Source: Idiomarina rhizosphaerae
GTDB lineage: Bacteria; Pseudomonadota; Gammaproteobacteria; Enterobacterales; Alteromonadaceae
Length of the DNA: 64,000 bases
Direction: 5' to 3'
Assembly (NCBI RefSeq): GCF_024159085.1
Contig: NZ_JAMZDE010000001.1
Span: 186,001-250,000 of the forward strand
Within the stretch, counting starts at the first letter, position 1. Every line of letters begins with the position of its first letter. Below are positions 18,776-27,796 of the stretch, in pieces. Both the position numbers and the translations under genes were made by a program. The notes under the pieces are model-generated. The model did no database searches and was not told the origin of the DNA. It was given only the letters and a program-made list of their open reading frames with translations.

Positions 18776-19244
18776 GAATAAGCTCTTTGGCAAGTGATAG
18801 CCCGACGTCCACAAAAGCGTTCGGCTCAGGCTGTCGCCAATAGACAACCAGTTTATCAGAGGTACGAATCCTTCCGACACGGTAACCAACCGCAGAAATG
18901 ACACTTCCGTTTTCATGATACGTCGGAAACACAACACAGCCCCTGAACAGTTCGTGTCCCGTTGCGCGCACTAATCCAGCGCGTTGAAGGCTTCCTCTTA
19001 TCGCGGCTCCCTCATAGGTTCTTGCCTTCGGGATATGCTTGCCCATGGTACGATCACAATATCCAATCGATAAATTTTCCTTCACATCGTTGTCGATAGC
19101 GCAGCTTTTAGCGACGAATTGCTGTGCCAGCTCGCTTTGCTGATAACGTTGGCGGTAATAATCGAATGCTTGCTGAATATTCAACTCGTCAAGATTGAGT
19201 TGACCCAGTACGTTCAAGTACGGGTTGGTAGATGACATATTCAT
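18756..19244 (-). CDS. Primase-core-like protein lacking TOPRIM motifs
   Basis: Protein of 162 residues resembling the region of DnaG before the TOPRIM domain: a helical section (AFDYYRQRYQQSELAQQFV), SIGYCDRTMGKHIPK in place of the primase GYAP motif, and a GLVRATGHELFRGCVVFP stretch followed by NGSVISAVGYRVGRI. No TOPRIM metal-binding glutamate or DxD motif follows, and no CHC2 zinc motif precedes. Its ATG overlaps the istB stop (ATGA), and it overlaps the recombinase gene by 20 bp. A role in transposition or replication of the element is inferred; it could instead be a DNA-binding accessory. Confidence 0.6.
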   Translation of the reverse strand: MNMSSTNPYLNVLGQLNLDELNIQQAFDYYRQRYQQSELAQQFVAKSCAIDNDVKENLSIGYCDRTMGKHIPKARTYEGAAIRGSLQRAGLVRATGHELFRGCVVFPTYHENGSVISAVGYRVGRIRTSDKLVVYWRQPEPNAFVDVGLSLAKELIHGQAFH

Positions 19245-19993
19245 TTCGCGCTCCCCCGAAGTCCCAATAACTTCCTGATCGACTCTCCTTTTAGAACAAT
19301 CTTATGAGCACTATGGACAATCCGATCAAGCGTAGAATCTGCAACGGTTGCATCACCAAAGGCATCATGCCACTCAACAATTGCAAATTGCGATGTGATC
19401 AACAGGGACGAGTTTTGGTCACGCTTCTCAATCAACTCAAAAAGTGAATGGCGCTCGGTCACTGATAAAGGTGCGGTTCCCCAATCATCAATGATAAGAA
19501 GTGGTGCTTTCTCGACTTTCCTTCTGAACGTTGCGGCTCGCTTATCTGTGTCTGCGGCAGCAAGGTTAAGGATCAGCGTTTTAAAACGGCAGTGAATAGC
19601 AGCAATGCCACTTGATATAACAGCATTACCGAAAGCGCTTGCCAAGGACGTTTTACCTGTTCCTGTCGGCCCTGTGATAATGATATGACGGTGATTTTTC
19701 AGCCACTCAAGTTCAGCCAGCTCATTGACAACAGCAGGCTTTAGAGAAGGCATAAGGGAGTAGTCAATATCGCCGATGGAAGCAGCGGGAAAACGTATTG
19801 CGGCTTGCTTCATCATCCTTGCGGTACGCGCATTTGATGTGACATTAAGCTGCTCAACAACTAGCTCATCCAATCGCTGCAAAAAGCCTTTGTCCTCATA
19901 ATTGTCGTTGCTGAACTGCTGCTTAAGAGCGCTGACCATACCGTGGAGCTTTAACTCTGACAGATTAGACGTTATCTTATTTTTAAGCATCAT
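19241..19993 (-). CDS. istB: IstB-type AAA+ transposition ATPase
   Basis: Helper ATPase of IS21-type transposition that binds DNA and stimulates the transposase. N-terminal helical domain (ELKLHGMVSALKQQF), Walker A GPTGTGKT at about 108-115, Walker B LLIIDDWG at about 165-172, sensor segment LLITSQF and the family ending (LDRIVHSAHKIVLKGESIRK). The ATG doublet at 19990-19993 follows GGAGATAAC and overlaps the istA stop. Confidence 0.92.
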   Translation of the reverse strand: MMLKNKITSNLSELKLHGMVSALKQQFSNDNYEDKGFLQRLDELVVEQLNVTSNARTARMMKQAAIRFPAASIGDIDYSLMPSLKPAVVNELAELEWLKNHRHIIITGPTGTGKTSLASAFGNAVISSGIAAIHCRFKTLILNLAAADTDKRAATFRRKVEKAPLLIIDDWGTAPLSVTERHSLFELIEKRDQNSSLLITSQFAIVEWHDAFGDATVADSTLDRIVHSAHKIVLKGESIRKLLGLRGSAK

Positions 19994-21533
19994 AGTTATC
20001 TCCGTAGTAGTCTCTACCGCGAATGTTGCCGTGCAATTCAACACGAGACGGAAGATTTTCGAAGCCACCCTCGGCCTTTTGAGCGCTAATAATCAATTCG
20101 ATTTCACTGGGCTTATCCATGTCATGACGAAGCGCATATTTACACGCTTGGTTCACAAGGTTACTCCCTTGTTTTTGAACCAAATTCATTAATGCGCGAC
20201 AGCGTTTAGCGATGGGCCGGGACTGCGGGTTCTTTGTCTGCGAGTACCAGCTCTCAACAATTGCCTGAACTTGTTCACCAGTGTCCTCAGCCCACTTAAT
20301 ATTGGACTCTTTGTCACACATACTGAAATCGGCCAGATGCTCGGCTGACATGTGCTCAGGAATGGTCGTAGCCCTGCCTTTGTTATTGCTGAGTTGGTGC
20401 TTGTAAACAAAACGGTTTTGGTGATAGATGTCGATTTCATTTTGAGTCACGACGATATCAACGGACTCTCCAGCAAGCGTATATGGTACGGAGTAGTCAT
20501 GGTTCCGATATTCAAGATGGTAATCCGGTTTGACGCGTTTAACTTGGCGATCAGTTACCATACGGTAAGGGGTGGCTGGGCAAGGGCGCAACGCACCCCG
20601 CTCATTTTCCTCAAAGAGATCGTTGCGTGAAATATCAAACCCTTGGAAGCACTCATTATTGAGCTTCTCGACTTCTTTTAGAATGTACTGATTGATCTCA
20701 TTTATGTCGAAAAACGTCATGTTCAACATCGGCACTAAAACACGCTGTGTAATAAACTTGACGCCATTTTCTACCAAGGACTTATCTTGGGGATGACCGA
20801 CGCGACAGGTGTTGATCAAACAGCCGTAGTGCTCAGCCCAGAACATCACGTTATCAACGAGATTAGCTAAAAGACCCGGCTCGCTGACTAGGGCTTTTGC
20901 GTTATCCATTGTCACCGTCTCAGTACAACCGTCGAAGTAAGTGACGGCTTTTGTCATACCGTCAATCCAATGAACTGTCTTTTCTCCTTCTGTTGCGAAA
21001 GCAAATAATTTCTTTGACGCACCTAACGTGGCGACAAAGATTTTCACCCATACTTTCTCGCCACCGACCTTGTAAAATACCTTTGTGCCTGCATAGTCGA
21101 TATACATATGTTCACCAGCCACATGATGCTGCTTCATAACTATCTTGACGCGCTTCATGACTTTATTGAGCATCCGAAAGTAGTGGGTCTTGCTCATAGC
21201 CGTTGCCGGGTCGATAGCCCGGTATTCAAGGTAAAGAACAGTTCTGCTTTTACGTTTGCCTCGCGCTTTGCTTAACTCGCGTAGCGCTTCGTTGTAGTCT
21301 GGCTCACGTTTACAAGATGTCCGATGGTCGGAGTACAAAAGCACTTCGACAACCTCTTTATTGCTTAGCTGCTCAAGTAACAGATGATCGATCTTGAGTT
21401 TTTGACAACGCTTGTTAAGACGGTGCGTTGCTGAAGGCGATGCCCCAGCGATAGCCGCCTGCTCTCTGACAGTGATGTCGGGCTTCACGAACTTAGCCCT
21501 CACGACGGCTCGGATAGTGCTGACATTCATCAT
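19983..21533 (-). CDS. istA: IstA-type DDE transposase
   Basis: IS21-family transposase of 516 residues. N-terminal helix-turn-helix regions (DITVREQAAIAGASPSATHR), then an RNase H-like catalytic core with Asp146 (MYIDYAGTKVF), Asp210 (TVTMDNAKALV) and Glu255 (HPQDKSLVENGVKF). The C-terminal beta domain (YHLEYRNHDYSVPYTLAGE) is typical of the family. AGAGGA lies before the ATG pair at 21530-21533. First gene of the four-gene operon. Confidence 0.93.
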   Translation of the reverse strand: MMNVSTIRAVVRAKFVKPDITVREQAAIAGASPSATHRLNKRCQKLKIDHLLLEQLSNKEVVEVLLYSDHRTSCKREPDYNEALRELSKARGKRKSRTVLYLEYRAIDPATAMSKTHYFRMLNKVMKRVKIVMKQHHVAGEHMYIDYAGTKVFYKVGGEKVWVKIFVATLGASKKLFAFATEGEKTVHWIDGMTKAVTYFDGCTETVTMDNAKALVSEPGLLANLVDNVMFWAEHYGCLINTCRVGHPQDKSLVENGVKFITQRVLVPMLNMTFFDINEINQYILKEVEKLNNECFQGFDISRNDLFEENERGALRPCPATPYRMVTDRQVKRVKPDYHLEYRNHDYSVPYTLAGESVDIVVTQNEIDIYHQNRFVYKHQLSNNKGRATTIPEHMSAEHLADFSMCDKESNIKWAEDTGEQVQAIVESWYSQTKNPQSRPIAKRCRALMNLVQKQGSNLVNQACKYALRHDMDKPSEIELIISAQKAEGGFENLPSRVELHGNIRGRDYYGDNYDA

Positions 21534-21635
21534 TTTGATGTCCTCTAAATAGGTAAAAAGAGGCGCAGGCGACCAAAGCTTTCTTTTCAACAGCAGAAAA
21601 CTTGACAAATGTCACATCAAGAACAATGATTCAGT

Positions 21636-21653
21636 ATCGAGTTTCGATTCGAT
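21636..21653. repeat. Short inverted repeat upstream of istA
   Basis: ATCGA (21636) and TCGAT (21649) flank an eight-base centre in the istA leader. The size would suit either an operator or a recombinase crossover site, but nothing else supports a choice. Confidence 0.25.
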
Positions 21654-21662
21654 GCTCAACCA

Positions 21663-21697
21663 AAAAGCCCTTTAGAGTTGCCGCTCTGAGGGCTTTT
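21663..21697 (-). terminator. Terminator between the small regulator gene and istA
   Basis: AAAAGCCCT and AGGGCTTTT pair as stem ends, with AGAG and CTCT inside, and the minus-strand transcript continues in a run of T. It would stop leftward transcription from the gene at 21745-22002 before istA, so istA needs its own promoter in 21534-21660. Confidence 0.7.
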
Positions 21698-21744
21698 GTT
21701 CTATTTACGCCAATAAAATCTTTTTAGTTAGCGAATTACATTGC

Positions 21745-22002
21745 TCAGTCCTCTCTCGCGCAGGCTTGGCTAGCCAAAAATTTACAGACATCTCTCACCA
21801 GCGCAAATCGTCCTCTTCTGTTAGGAAGCTCAAAAATATGCACGGGCAACGTCTGTCTTTGAATGGCTTGTTTCACCGCAGCCACGCTTCGGTAGTTCAA
21901 AGCTCGTTGTAATTGCTCAATGGTGAGAATTGGTGAGCCGTATAACTTCAACAAATCTTGCTCAAGCTGCATGGCCAAAAATTCTCGTTCTTCGTCACTC
22001 AA
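21745..22002 (-). CDS. Small winged-helix-like regulator of transposon
   Basis: Protein of 85 residues with the look of an AlpA/excisionase-type DNA-binding protein: SPILTIEQLQRALNYRSVAA, then VKQAIQRQTLPVHIFELP and a closing helix VRDVCKFLASQA. The start is TTG, with GGAGGA nine bases upstream; the only ATG in the open frame is ten codons in. It is divergent from the 294-residue gene. It could direct recombination by the tyrosine recombinase or repress the shared promoter region; both are inferred. Confidence 0.55.
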   Translation of the reverse strand: MSDEEREFLAMQLEQDLLKLYGSPILTIEQLQRALNYRSVAAVKQAIQRQTLPVHIFELPNRRGRFALVRDVCKFLASQACARED

Positions 22003-22178
22003 TGTTTGTCATCCTCCATATCAAACTAACGGTGACAATTAGCCTATACTCAAAATTTGAAATAAACATTGTCGATTTATTAACCAGATTCGTCCTGATG
22101 ACTCAATGAGCGGAGGTACTTAATATGCTGTATTCATTGAAAATTCGTTTAAGATTCTTCAAATAGAAAGGTCAGTGA

Positions 22179-23063
22179 ATGAATAATACTTCATCTATTG
22201 AACTCAATAATTTCTGGAGTTGGGAGGCCTTTTACCCACTGACTGAGGACAGGCGCACGGAGATAAAAAGTCAATATTTAGCGTTGTCCCCAGTAATGCG
22301 ATCGGTTGCAGGACAGATTGCTGTTCAGAGGCACCTCGAAGAAAATAACCATCCTTCAATGGCGCGTTTCATCGAATCATTGGACTACGATTCAATGGAT
22401 ACTACCCAACTGAAATGTCCAAACTTTTGGTACAAGTTATTTGCTGGCAGAGCAATGACACAGTCGAATACCATCGACTTATTCTTTGATGGTGTGAATT
22501 ATCCAACCGCCAGTATCTTAATGCACCCCCTTTGGTCTTTGATCGACCATCGAGTTCCGATAGAGTCATCGCTGAAGCAGTTTGCAATTCAATTCGGGGG
22601 AAAATTATTTAGAAAGCTATGTAGCTGGCACTGCTTAGATGAAATACCGCTCAGCGCTTTAAAGCAATCGTACCCTAGTCAAAGGCAGAAACAGTTTGAG
22701 GCGAGATCATTCGACTCGCTCAACGCACTGATTTTTATCACTCTCAACCAAATCCGAGAGTGCAAACATTTAAGGCCAACGACAGCCGAGCGATACGCTT
22801 ATGCACTTTTTCTATTTTTGTTTGGCTATAAATACCGAACCCGGAAAAAGCTGGATATGGGAATAATGCTCAACGAACTGCTGACACCATCTTCTTCGTC
22901 GGGTGATAGAGACCGATTCGAGCAAAGATTATCCTCAGATCAAGGGAGAATTATAGAGATCGGGCTTAGTTTACCCCCTACAGTTAGCGACGAAGCAGAA
23001 AGTATTGTTTGTACCAAAACACTTCATTGGATTTTGGCTAGTAACCATCCTTGCTTCAAATAA
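22179..23063 (+). CDS. Unrecognised 294-aa transposon protein
   Basis: No family recognised. Soluble, with several aromatic and cysteine residues (KCPNFWYKLFAGRAM, KLCSWHCLDEIP) but no clear zinc motif or catalytic signature. A basic helical part near residue 205-225 (RYAYALFLFLFGYKYRTRKK) could bind DNA. It is the last gene before the right end and reads outward. Position near the end suggests an accessory transposition protein, such as a target selector, but cargo is equally possible. Confidence 0.6.
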   Translation: MNNTSSIELNNFWSWEAFYPLTEDRRTEIKSQYLALSPVMRSVAGQIAVQRHLEENNHPSMARFIESLDYDSMDTTQLKCPNFWYKLFAGRAMTQSNTIDLFFDGVNYPTASILMHPLWSLIDHRVPIESSLKQFAIQFGGKLFRKLCSWHCLDEIPLSALKQSYPSQRQKQFEARSFDSLNALIFITLNQIRECKHLRPTTAERYAYALFLFLFGYKYRTRKKLDMGIMLNELLTPSSSSGDRDRFEQRLSSDQGRIIEIGLSLPPTVSDEAESIVCTKTLHWILASNHPCFK

Positions 23064-23109
23064 AGTTGTAAATTTCGACTGACAAATATTTCACTCACCC
23101 AAATAGTTT

Positions 23110-23186
23110 TTGTTCCACTTTGATGGTTTTCGTGTTCCATCAAAATGTCACCAAGCGTTTCCCCTAAAGGTGCTAACGTGTTCCTT
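23110..23186 (-). repeat. Right-end array of four transposase-site motifs
   Basis: Read on the minus strand from the tip: AAGGAACAC (23186), GGGGAAACG (23164), ATGGAACAC (23140) and GTGGAACAA (23118), at steps of 22, 24 and 22 bp. Offsets from the tip equal those of the left end within one base. The outer two copies are weaker. Confidence 0.8.
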
Positions 23187-23202
23187 TCCGTGGGAATATC
23201 TA

Positions 23203-23208
23203 GCTATG
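23203..23208. repeat. Target site duplication, right copy (GCTATG)
   Basis: Second copy of the duplicated hexamer, in frame with the exporter codons Ala-Met that continue as His-Asp-Met. Confidence 0.88.
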
Positions 23209-25542
23209 CATGACATGATTGTCGTTGGCGTAGTCAATGAGAACACCGTCTACAACCAAAAGACATTAACCGACCTGCACACCATTTCGAATTACGCGGA
23301 GTCTCTCGAAGGCGTTATCAGTGACGACCTGATGTCACTGGCGAATGTCGATAATATTACTCAAAAACAACCCGGCACCATTCGCTTTGAATGGATGATG
23401 AAGCAACCACCGGAAAATGATGCTGAAGCCCGCTACATTCAGCAGCAAGTTGAAGACCTGCCGCTGCTTTATAACACCATTGTTTCTGGCGATGGGAAGG
23501 CTGCAGCTATTTATGTACCCATTGAAAGCAAAGACGAGAGCTACGCACTGGCGGAGCAGCTGCGTAGCAAAATAAGTACGCTGGACGGCAGCGATGAATG
23601 GCATATTACCGGTTTGCCAGTTGCTGAAGACCAGTTTGGGTATGAAATGTTTGTGCAAATGGGCATTTCGGCTCCATTAGCAGCCGCGGTTATTTTCGCT
23701 CTGCTTTGGTTCTTCTTCCGCAATGTACGCTTCATAAGTGCAGCAATGATAGCCGCGATGTCTACTGTGCTTATTACCATGGGTGCATTAATTGCCCTGG
23801 GTTTCACCGTACACATTATGTCGTCGATGATCGCTATTTTCCTAATGCCGATTGCGGTGGTCGACTCGGTACATATTATGTCGGAGTTCTCCGACCGATA
23901 CCGCGAAAAAGGCAATGCAAAGGACACGATAAAAGACGTGCTGGGGCACTTGTTTACGCCCATGCTATTTACCTCGGTTACATCGACCATTGGCTTTTAC
24001 TCATTAATGCTAACACCGATTCCGCCGGTGCAGGTGTTCGGTGCCTTCGTTGGTTCAGGTATTTTACTGGCGTTTTTAATTACTGTGATTTTCGTGCCGG
24101 CCTACCTATGCGCATTAAAACCATCGACTCTGGAAAGCTTTGTTCAAATGACTCATGAGGAGCACAAAGATAGCTGGTTACAGAAAATCGGCACTCTGGC
24201 GGCCCGCCACGCCAAACTTTGGATAGCTTTTTTCCTCGCCGTTTTGACTTTTGCCTGGTTTGGTATCCAGCAAATTAACATTAACGACAACCCAGTGCGT
24301 TGGTTTAAGCCTGATCACGAAGTCCGTATTGCTGACGAAGTACTGAATGACCACTTTGCCGGCACATACAACGCTTACCTTGTATTTGAAAGCACCTTAG
24401 ATGCCACTGAAAAAGCGCGCGCAGCGGTTCGTGACGCCCTGAATAACGACGCATTGTCAGCAGAATCGCGCGATGCTTTAAGCGCTCTACTTGAGCAAGA
24501 ACAAGAGCAAATGAACTTTAACCAGTGGATTATCGCTATTGACGATCTGCTCTTCAGCGTAGGTTCCGACCAATTAGAGCCTTTAAAAGGCTTAATGACA
24601 AAGTTGGAACAGCTGAATAGCGCCAGCAAAGCGTTCCAGAGTCCGGAATTACTGGCTTACATGAGCGAGATGCAAGCGTACTTGCAAACCACCGGTTTGG
24701 TGGGCAAGTCAAACAGCCTGTCCGACGTGGTTAAGACGGTTAACCGTGAACTACGCTCCGGTGAAAAGAAAGATTACAAGCTGCCGGACAATGCCAACGG
24801 CGTTGCACAAATCCTGCTGCAGTATCAGTCGTCGCACCGTCCGCAGGATCTCTGGCACTTTGTTACGCCGGACTACAAACGCAGCCTAATGTGGTTGCAA
24901 CTGACCAGCGGTGACAACCAGCACGTGACTAAGGTTGTGAACGCCGTTGATAGCTATATTCAGGATAACCCTCTGCCTGCAAACATTAAAATGGACTGGG
25001 CCGGCAAAGCTTACCTGAACGTCGTTTGGCAGGAAGCTATGGTCGAAGGCATGCTAGACAGCTTAATCAGCGCCTTTGTGGTGGTGTTTATTATGATGGT
25101 ATTGCTGTTCCGCTCGGTGGTCTTCGGGGTGCTGGCTATGCTACCGCTGAGTCTGACCATTGCCTTTATTTATGGTCTTATTGGCTGGGTCGGTAAAGAC
25201 TACGACATGCCTATTGCCGTGCTGTCATCGCTGACGCTTGGGCTATCGGTGGACTTTGCTATTCACTTCATTGAGCGCGCCCGCGCTACCTTCAAGCAAA
25301 CCGGTAACTGGAAAGACACTCTGGTGGTTATGTTTGATGAGCCCGCCCGGGCCATTTCCCGCAATGCCATTGTTATTGCTATTGGATTTACGCCACTGCT
25401 GCTCGCACCTCTGGTGCCCTACATTACGGTCGGCGTGTTCTTAGCCAGTATAATGGCGATATCCGCCATTGTGACACTTATTATGCTCCCGGCGGTGATG
25501 ACCCTATTTAGCCGTCTTATATTCCGTGGAGGTCAATCATGA
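23209..25542 (+). pseudogene. 3' fragment of RND/MMPL exporter, cut by transposon
   Basis: Codes for 777 residues of an RND-superfamily exporter: first periplasmic domain, two blocks of five to six membrane helices (about SAPLAAAVIFALLWFF onward and MLDSLISAFVVVFIMM onward) and a second periplasmic domain. It lacks the first helix, which is at 14313-14501. The frame opens 33 codons upstream inside the transposon, and an ATG at 23206 or 23218 could start a protein, but without the first helix topology would be wrong. The next gene, a LolA-like protein, overlaps its stop (ATGA). Confidence 0.88.
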
Positions 25543-26339
25543 AAACCTTATTGTTAACCACTTTATCCGCCGCAGTTTTATTCGTTAGCGGCCAGGCTAT
25601 TGGTGCTGAAAAAAGCGCTCGTGACATCGTCGAACAGGCTGAATTAAACGCCTATTACTCTGGCGATGACGGCCGCAGCGCCGCGCGGATGATCATCACC
25701 GATAATCAGGGTCGTGAACAGATACGCCAGTTCACCATTCTGCGTAAAGACCAGGAAGACGGCGGCGTACAAGACATGATGGTGTTCTTCTCTCGCCCTG
25801 CAGATGTGCGTGACACTGTGTTTCGCGTCGTAAAACGAATCAACGACGACGATGACCGCTGGCTTTATTTGCCCGACCTGGATTTGGTTAAACGCATATC
25901 GGCAGGTGACAAGCGTACCTCTTTTGTCGGCTCACACTTTTTCTATGAGGATGTTTCCGGTCGCAATACCGCTTTAGACAGCTATGAAATTCTGTCGGAG
26001 GACGATGAAAAATACGTGTTAAAAGGCACACCTAAAGACCCTGGCAACGTTGAGTTCAGCTACTACGAAGTGGTCATCGATAAAGAGCATATGCTACCGA
26101 TAGAAAGCACTTTCTATAACGACAGCGGCGAAGCCTATCGCAAAATGGAAGTACTGAAAATCGAAACGGTTCAAGGCTACCCAACAGTGACTCACTCGCG
26201 CATATCGGATCTGGAAAATGGCGGTAAAACCGAAATGCAGTTCCGCTTTATGAAATACAACCTTGGTTTGCCGGACAGCATTTTCAGCGAGCGCAGCTTA
26301 CGTAACCCACCCGCAGAATGGTTACAACTGAGAGACTAA
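25539..26339 (+). CDS. LolA-like periplasmic lipid-carrier protein
   Basis: Exported protein of 266 residues with a signal peptide ending SGQAIGA. The body is the LolA-like half barrel often seen beside MMPL exporters: ARMIITDNQGREQIRQFTIL, then RWLYLPDLDLVKRISAGDK and FVGSHFFYEDVSGR. It is coupled to the exporter gene by ATGA and followed by an outer-membrane barrel gene, so the three probably moved a lipid or similar molecule from inner to outer membrane. With the exporter broken, this gene may be poorly expressed or idle. Confidence 0.8.
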   Translation: MKTLLLTTLSAAVLFVSGQAIGAEKSARDIVEQAELNAYYSGDDGRSAARMIITDNQGREQIRQFTILRKDQEDGGVQDMMVFFSRPADVRDTVFRVVKRINDDDDRWLYLPDLDLVKRISAGDKRTSFVGSHFFYEDVSGRNTALDSYEILSEDDEKYVLKGTPKDPGNVEFSYYEVVIDKEHMLPIESTFYNDSGEAYRKMEVLKIETVQGYPTVTHSRISDLENGGKTEMQFRFMKYNLGLPDSIFSERSLRNPPAEWLQLRD

Positions 26340-26341
26340 CC

Positions 26342-27547
26342 ATGCAAAACATAAAGGTTTTCCTCTTTACCGTCCTTTGCATTATTGCGCAAAGCAGCAT
26401 TGCACAAGACTCCTGGAGCGACGAGCAATGGGATGATGGTTGGGGCGCGGAACAAAATCAGAGCGTCAATGTCTATGGTTATGTTGAGGCGGCAATAGGC
26501 GGACGATTTGAATCCTCCCCCTATCACAAGCGTCTGTCTATTGCTGAGCCTCGACTACAGCTGGGTTTTGACGAACGCTGGCAGAGCATTACCTGGACCG
26601 CAAAAGCCGACGGCTGGTACGACGGCTTTGATGAAACCTGGCACGGCCAAATTCGCGAGCTTAATGCCCAGTTCACGGTTTTCGGTAACACCGATATAAA
26701 AATTGGCCGTCAGATACTCACCTGGGGCACTGGCGACTACTTATTCCTCAACGATCTGTTCCCTAAAGACTGGCAGTCCTTCTTTGTCGGACGTGACCAG
26801 GAATACTTAAAAGCACCATCTGACGCACTGCGTGTAACCAGCTATTTCGACTGGTTCAATGTCGACTTTGTCTGGTCTCCTGAGTTTGACCACGATAATT
26901 ACATTCGCGGTGAACGCATTTCTTATTTTAATCCGTTAACCCAGCAGTTGACCGGCGACGATCCGTCCATTCAGTTTGTGGAGCCTAAGCGCGATGAATA
27001 CGCTTTACGTTTGTTCCGTAATTACAAAGGCGTGGAATACGCCGTCTATGGTTACGACGGTTTTACCAAAAGCCCGGAGGCAGTGACTGACAACTTCCAA
27101 CCCACCTTCGGCCGCTTAACCGTGGTTGGCGCCTCCGTTCGAATGCCTCTGGGACCAGGACTGGTGAATACCGAAGTCGCCAATTACAACCGTCATGATG
27201 CAGAAGATCATTGGCGCGCACTGGTTGGCTACGAGCAAGAATTATGGACGCGCTTTACCGGTGGTTTTCAGGCATACATAGAGAAAGGTGCCACACAAAC
27301 ACGCACCGTATTCACTACCCGTCTAACCTGGCGCGACGAGCGTGATGACCTGAATCTGTCGCTGTTTGCTTTTGTATCACCCAATCAAAGCGACGGCTAT
27401 TTACGGCCGACTTTTGACTACCGCATTGACGATAACTGGTCATTAAGCGGCGGCTTCAACCTATTTTTCCGCGAACGTCCAGAGACCTTTTTTGGCCAGT
27501 TCACCGAAAACAACAACGCGTATCTGCGTATGCGGTATGCGTTTTAA
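26342..27547 (+). CDS. Outer-membrane beta-barrel protein of exporter operon
   Basis: Protein of 401 residues with a signal peptide (CIIAQSSIAQ) and alternating amphipathic strands throughout, ending in aromatic LRMRYAF, as outer-membrane barrels do. A repeated feature is GRQILTWGTGDYLFLNDLFP. The ATG lies two bases after the upstream stop. It resembles porin-like barrels found next to RND/MMPL and LolA-like genes. Ligand unknown. Confidence 0.75.
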   Translation: MQNIKVFLFTVLCIIAQSSIAQDSWSDEQWDDGWGAEQNQSVNVYGYVEAAIGGRFESSPYHKRLSIAEPRLQLGFDERWQSITWTAKADGWYDGFDETWHGQIRELNAQFTVFGNTDIKIGRQILTWGTGDYLFLNDLFPKDWQSFFVGRDQEYLKAPSDALRVTSYFDWFNVDFVWSPEFDHDNYIRGERISYFNPLTQQLTGDDPSIQFVEPKRDEYALRLFRNYKGVEYAVYGYDGFTKSPEAVTDNFQPTFGRLTVVGASVRMPLGPGLVNTEVANYNRHDAEDHWRALVGYEQELWTRFTGGFQAYIEKGATQTRTVFTTRLTWRDERDDLNLSLFAFVSPNQSDGYLRPTFDYRIDDNWSLSGGFNLFFRERPETFFGQFTENNNAYLRMRYAF

Positions 27548-27570
27548 TAGAAAAACTAAGGAGTTCGACA

Positions 27571-27789
27571 ATGAGTGTAGAAAGAGCTATAACCGCATTT
27601 GCAGGCTTTATGGTATTGTTATCGGTAGCTTTGACTTATTGGGTGCACCCCAACTGGGTATGGCTGACCGTATTTATTGGCGCCAATCTATTTCAACAAT
27701 CTTTCACGGGTTTTTGTCCGGCAGGCATTTTTATGAAAAAAGCGTTAGGATTAAAAACAGAGCGTGAGTTAGAAAAATCAGGAAAATAA
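27571..27789 (+). CDS. DUF2892 (YgaP-like) inner-membrane protein
   Basis: Protein of 72 residues with two membrane helices (FMVLLSVALTYWVHP and VFIGANLFQQSFTGF) and the FCPAG motif of the DUF2892 family, the membrane part of E. coli YgaP. AAGGAG precedes the ATG. It is followed 7 bp later by an ArsR regulator, as in ygaVP. A role near sulfide or persulfide metabolism is inferred. Confidence 0.8.
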   Translation: MSVERAITAFAGFMVLLSVALTYWVHPNWVWLTVFIGANLFQQSFTGFCPAGIFMKKALGLKTERELEKSGK

Positions 27790-27796
27790 AGACACC

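Larger units (their letters stand above)
14502..23202. mobile_element. 8.7-kb IS21-related transposon with tyrosine recombinase and Rhs/TA cargo
   Basis: Ends are fixed by three independent signs: a 6-bp duplication of GCTATG, precise interruption of an exporter gene, and four 9-bp motifs at each end at nearly identical distances from the tip (17, 39, 62, 84 bp on the left; 16, 38, 62, 84 on the right). The tips are weak inverted repeats (TGGAAATTACCA against TAGATATTCCCA). It codes on the minus strand for istA, istB, a primase-core-like protein and a tyrosine recombinase, followed by cargo. Ordinary IS21 elements are 2-2.5 kb with only istA and istB, so this is an enlarged relative. Whether it still moves is unknown; all four core genes look intact. 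Confidence 0.88.

Noticed and set aside
17800-21660. A simple IS21 copy nested inside a larger island
   Set aside because: No end motifs like those at 14519 and 23110 flank the istA-recombinase block, so the outer ends are its natural partners.
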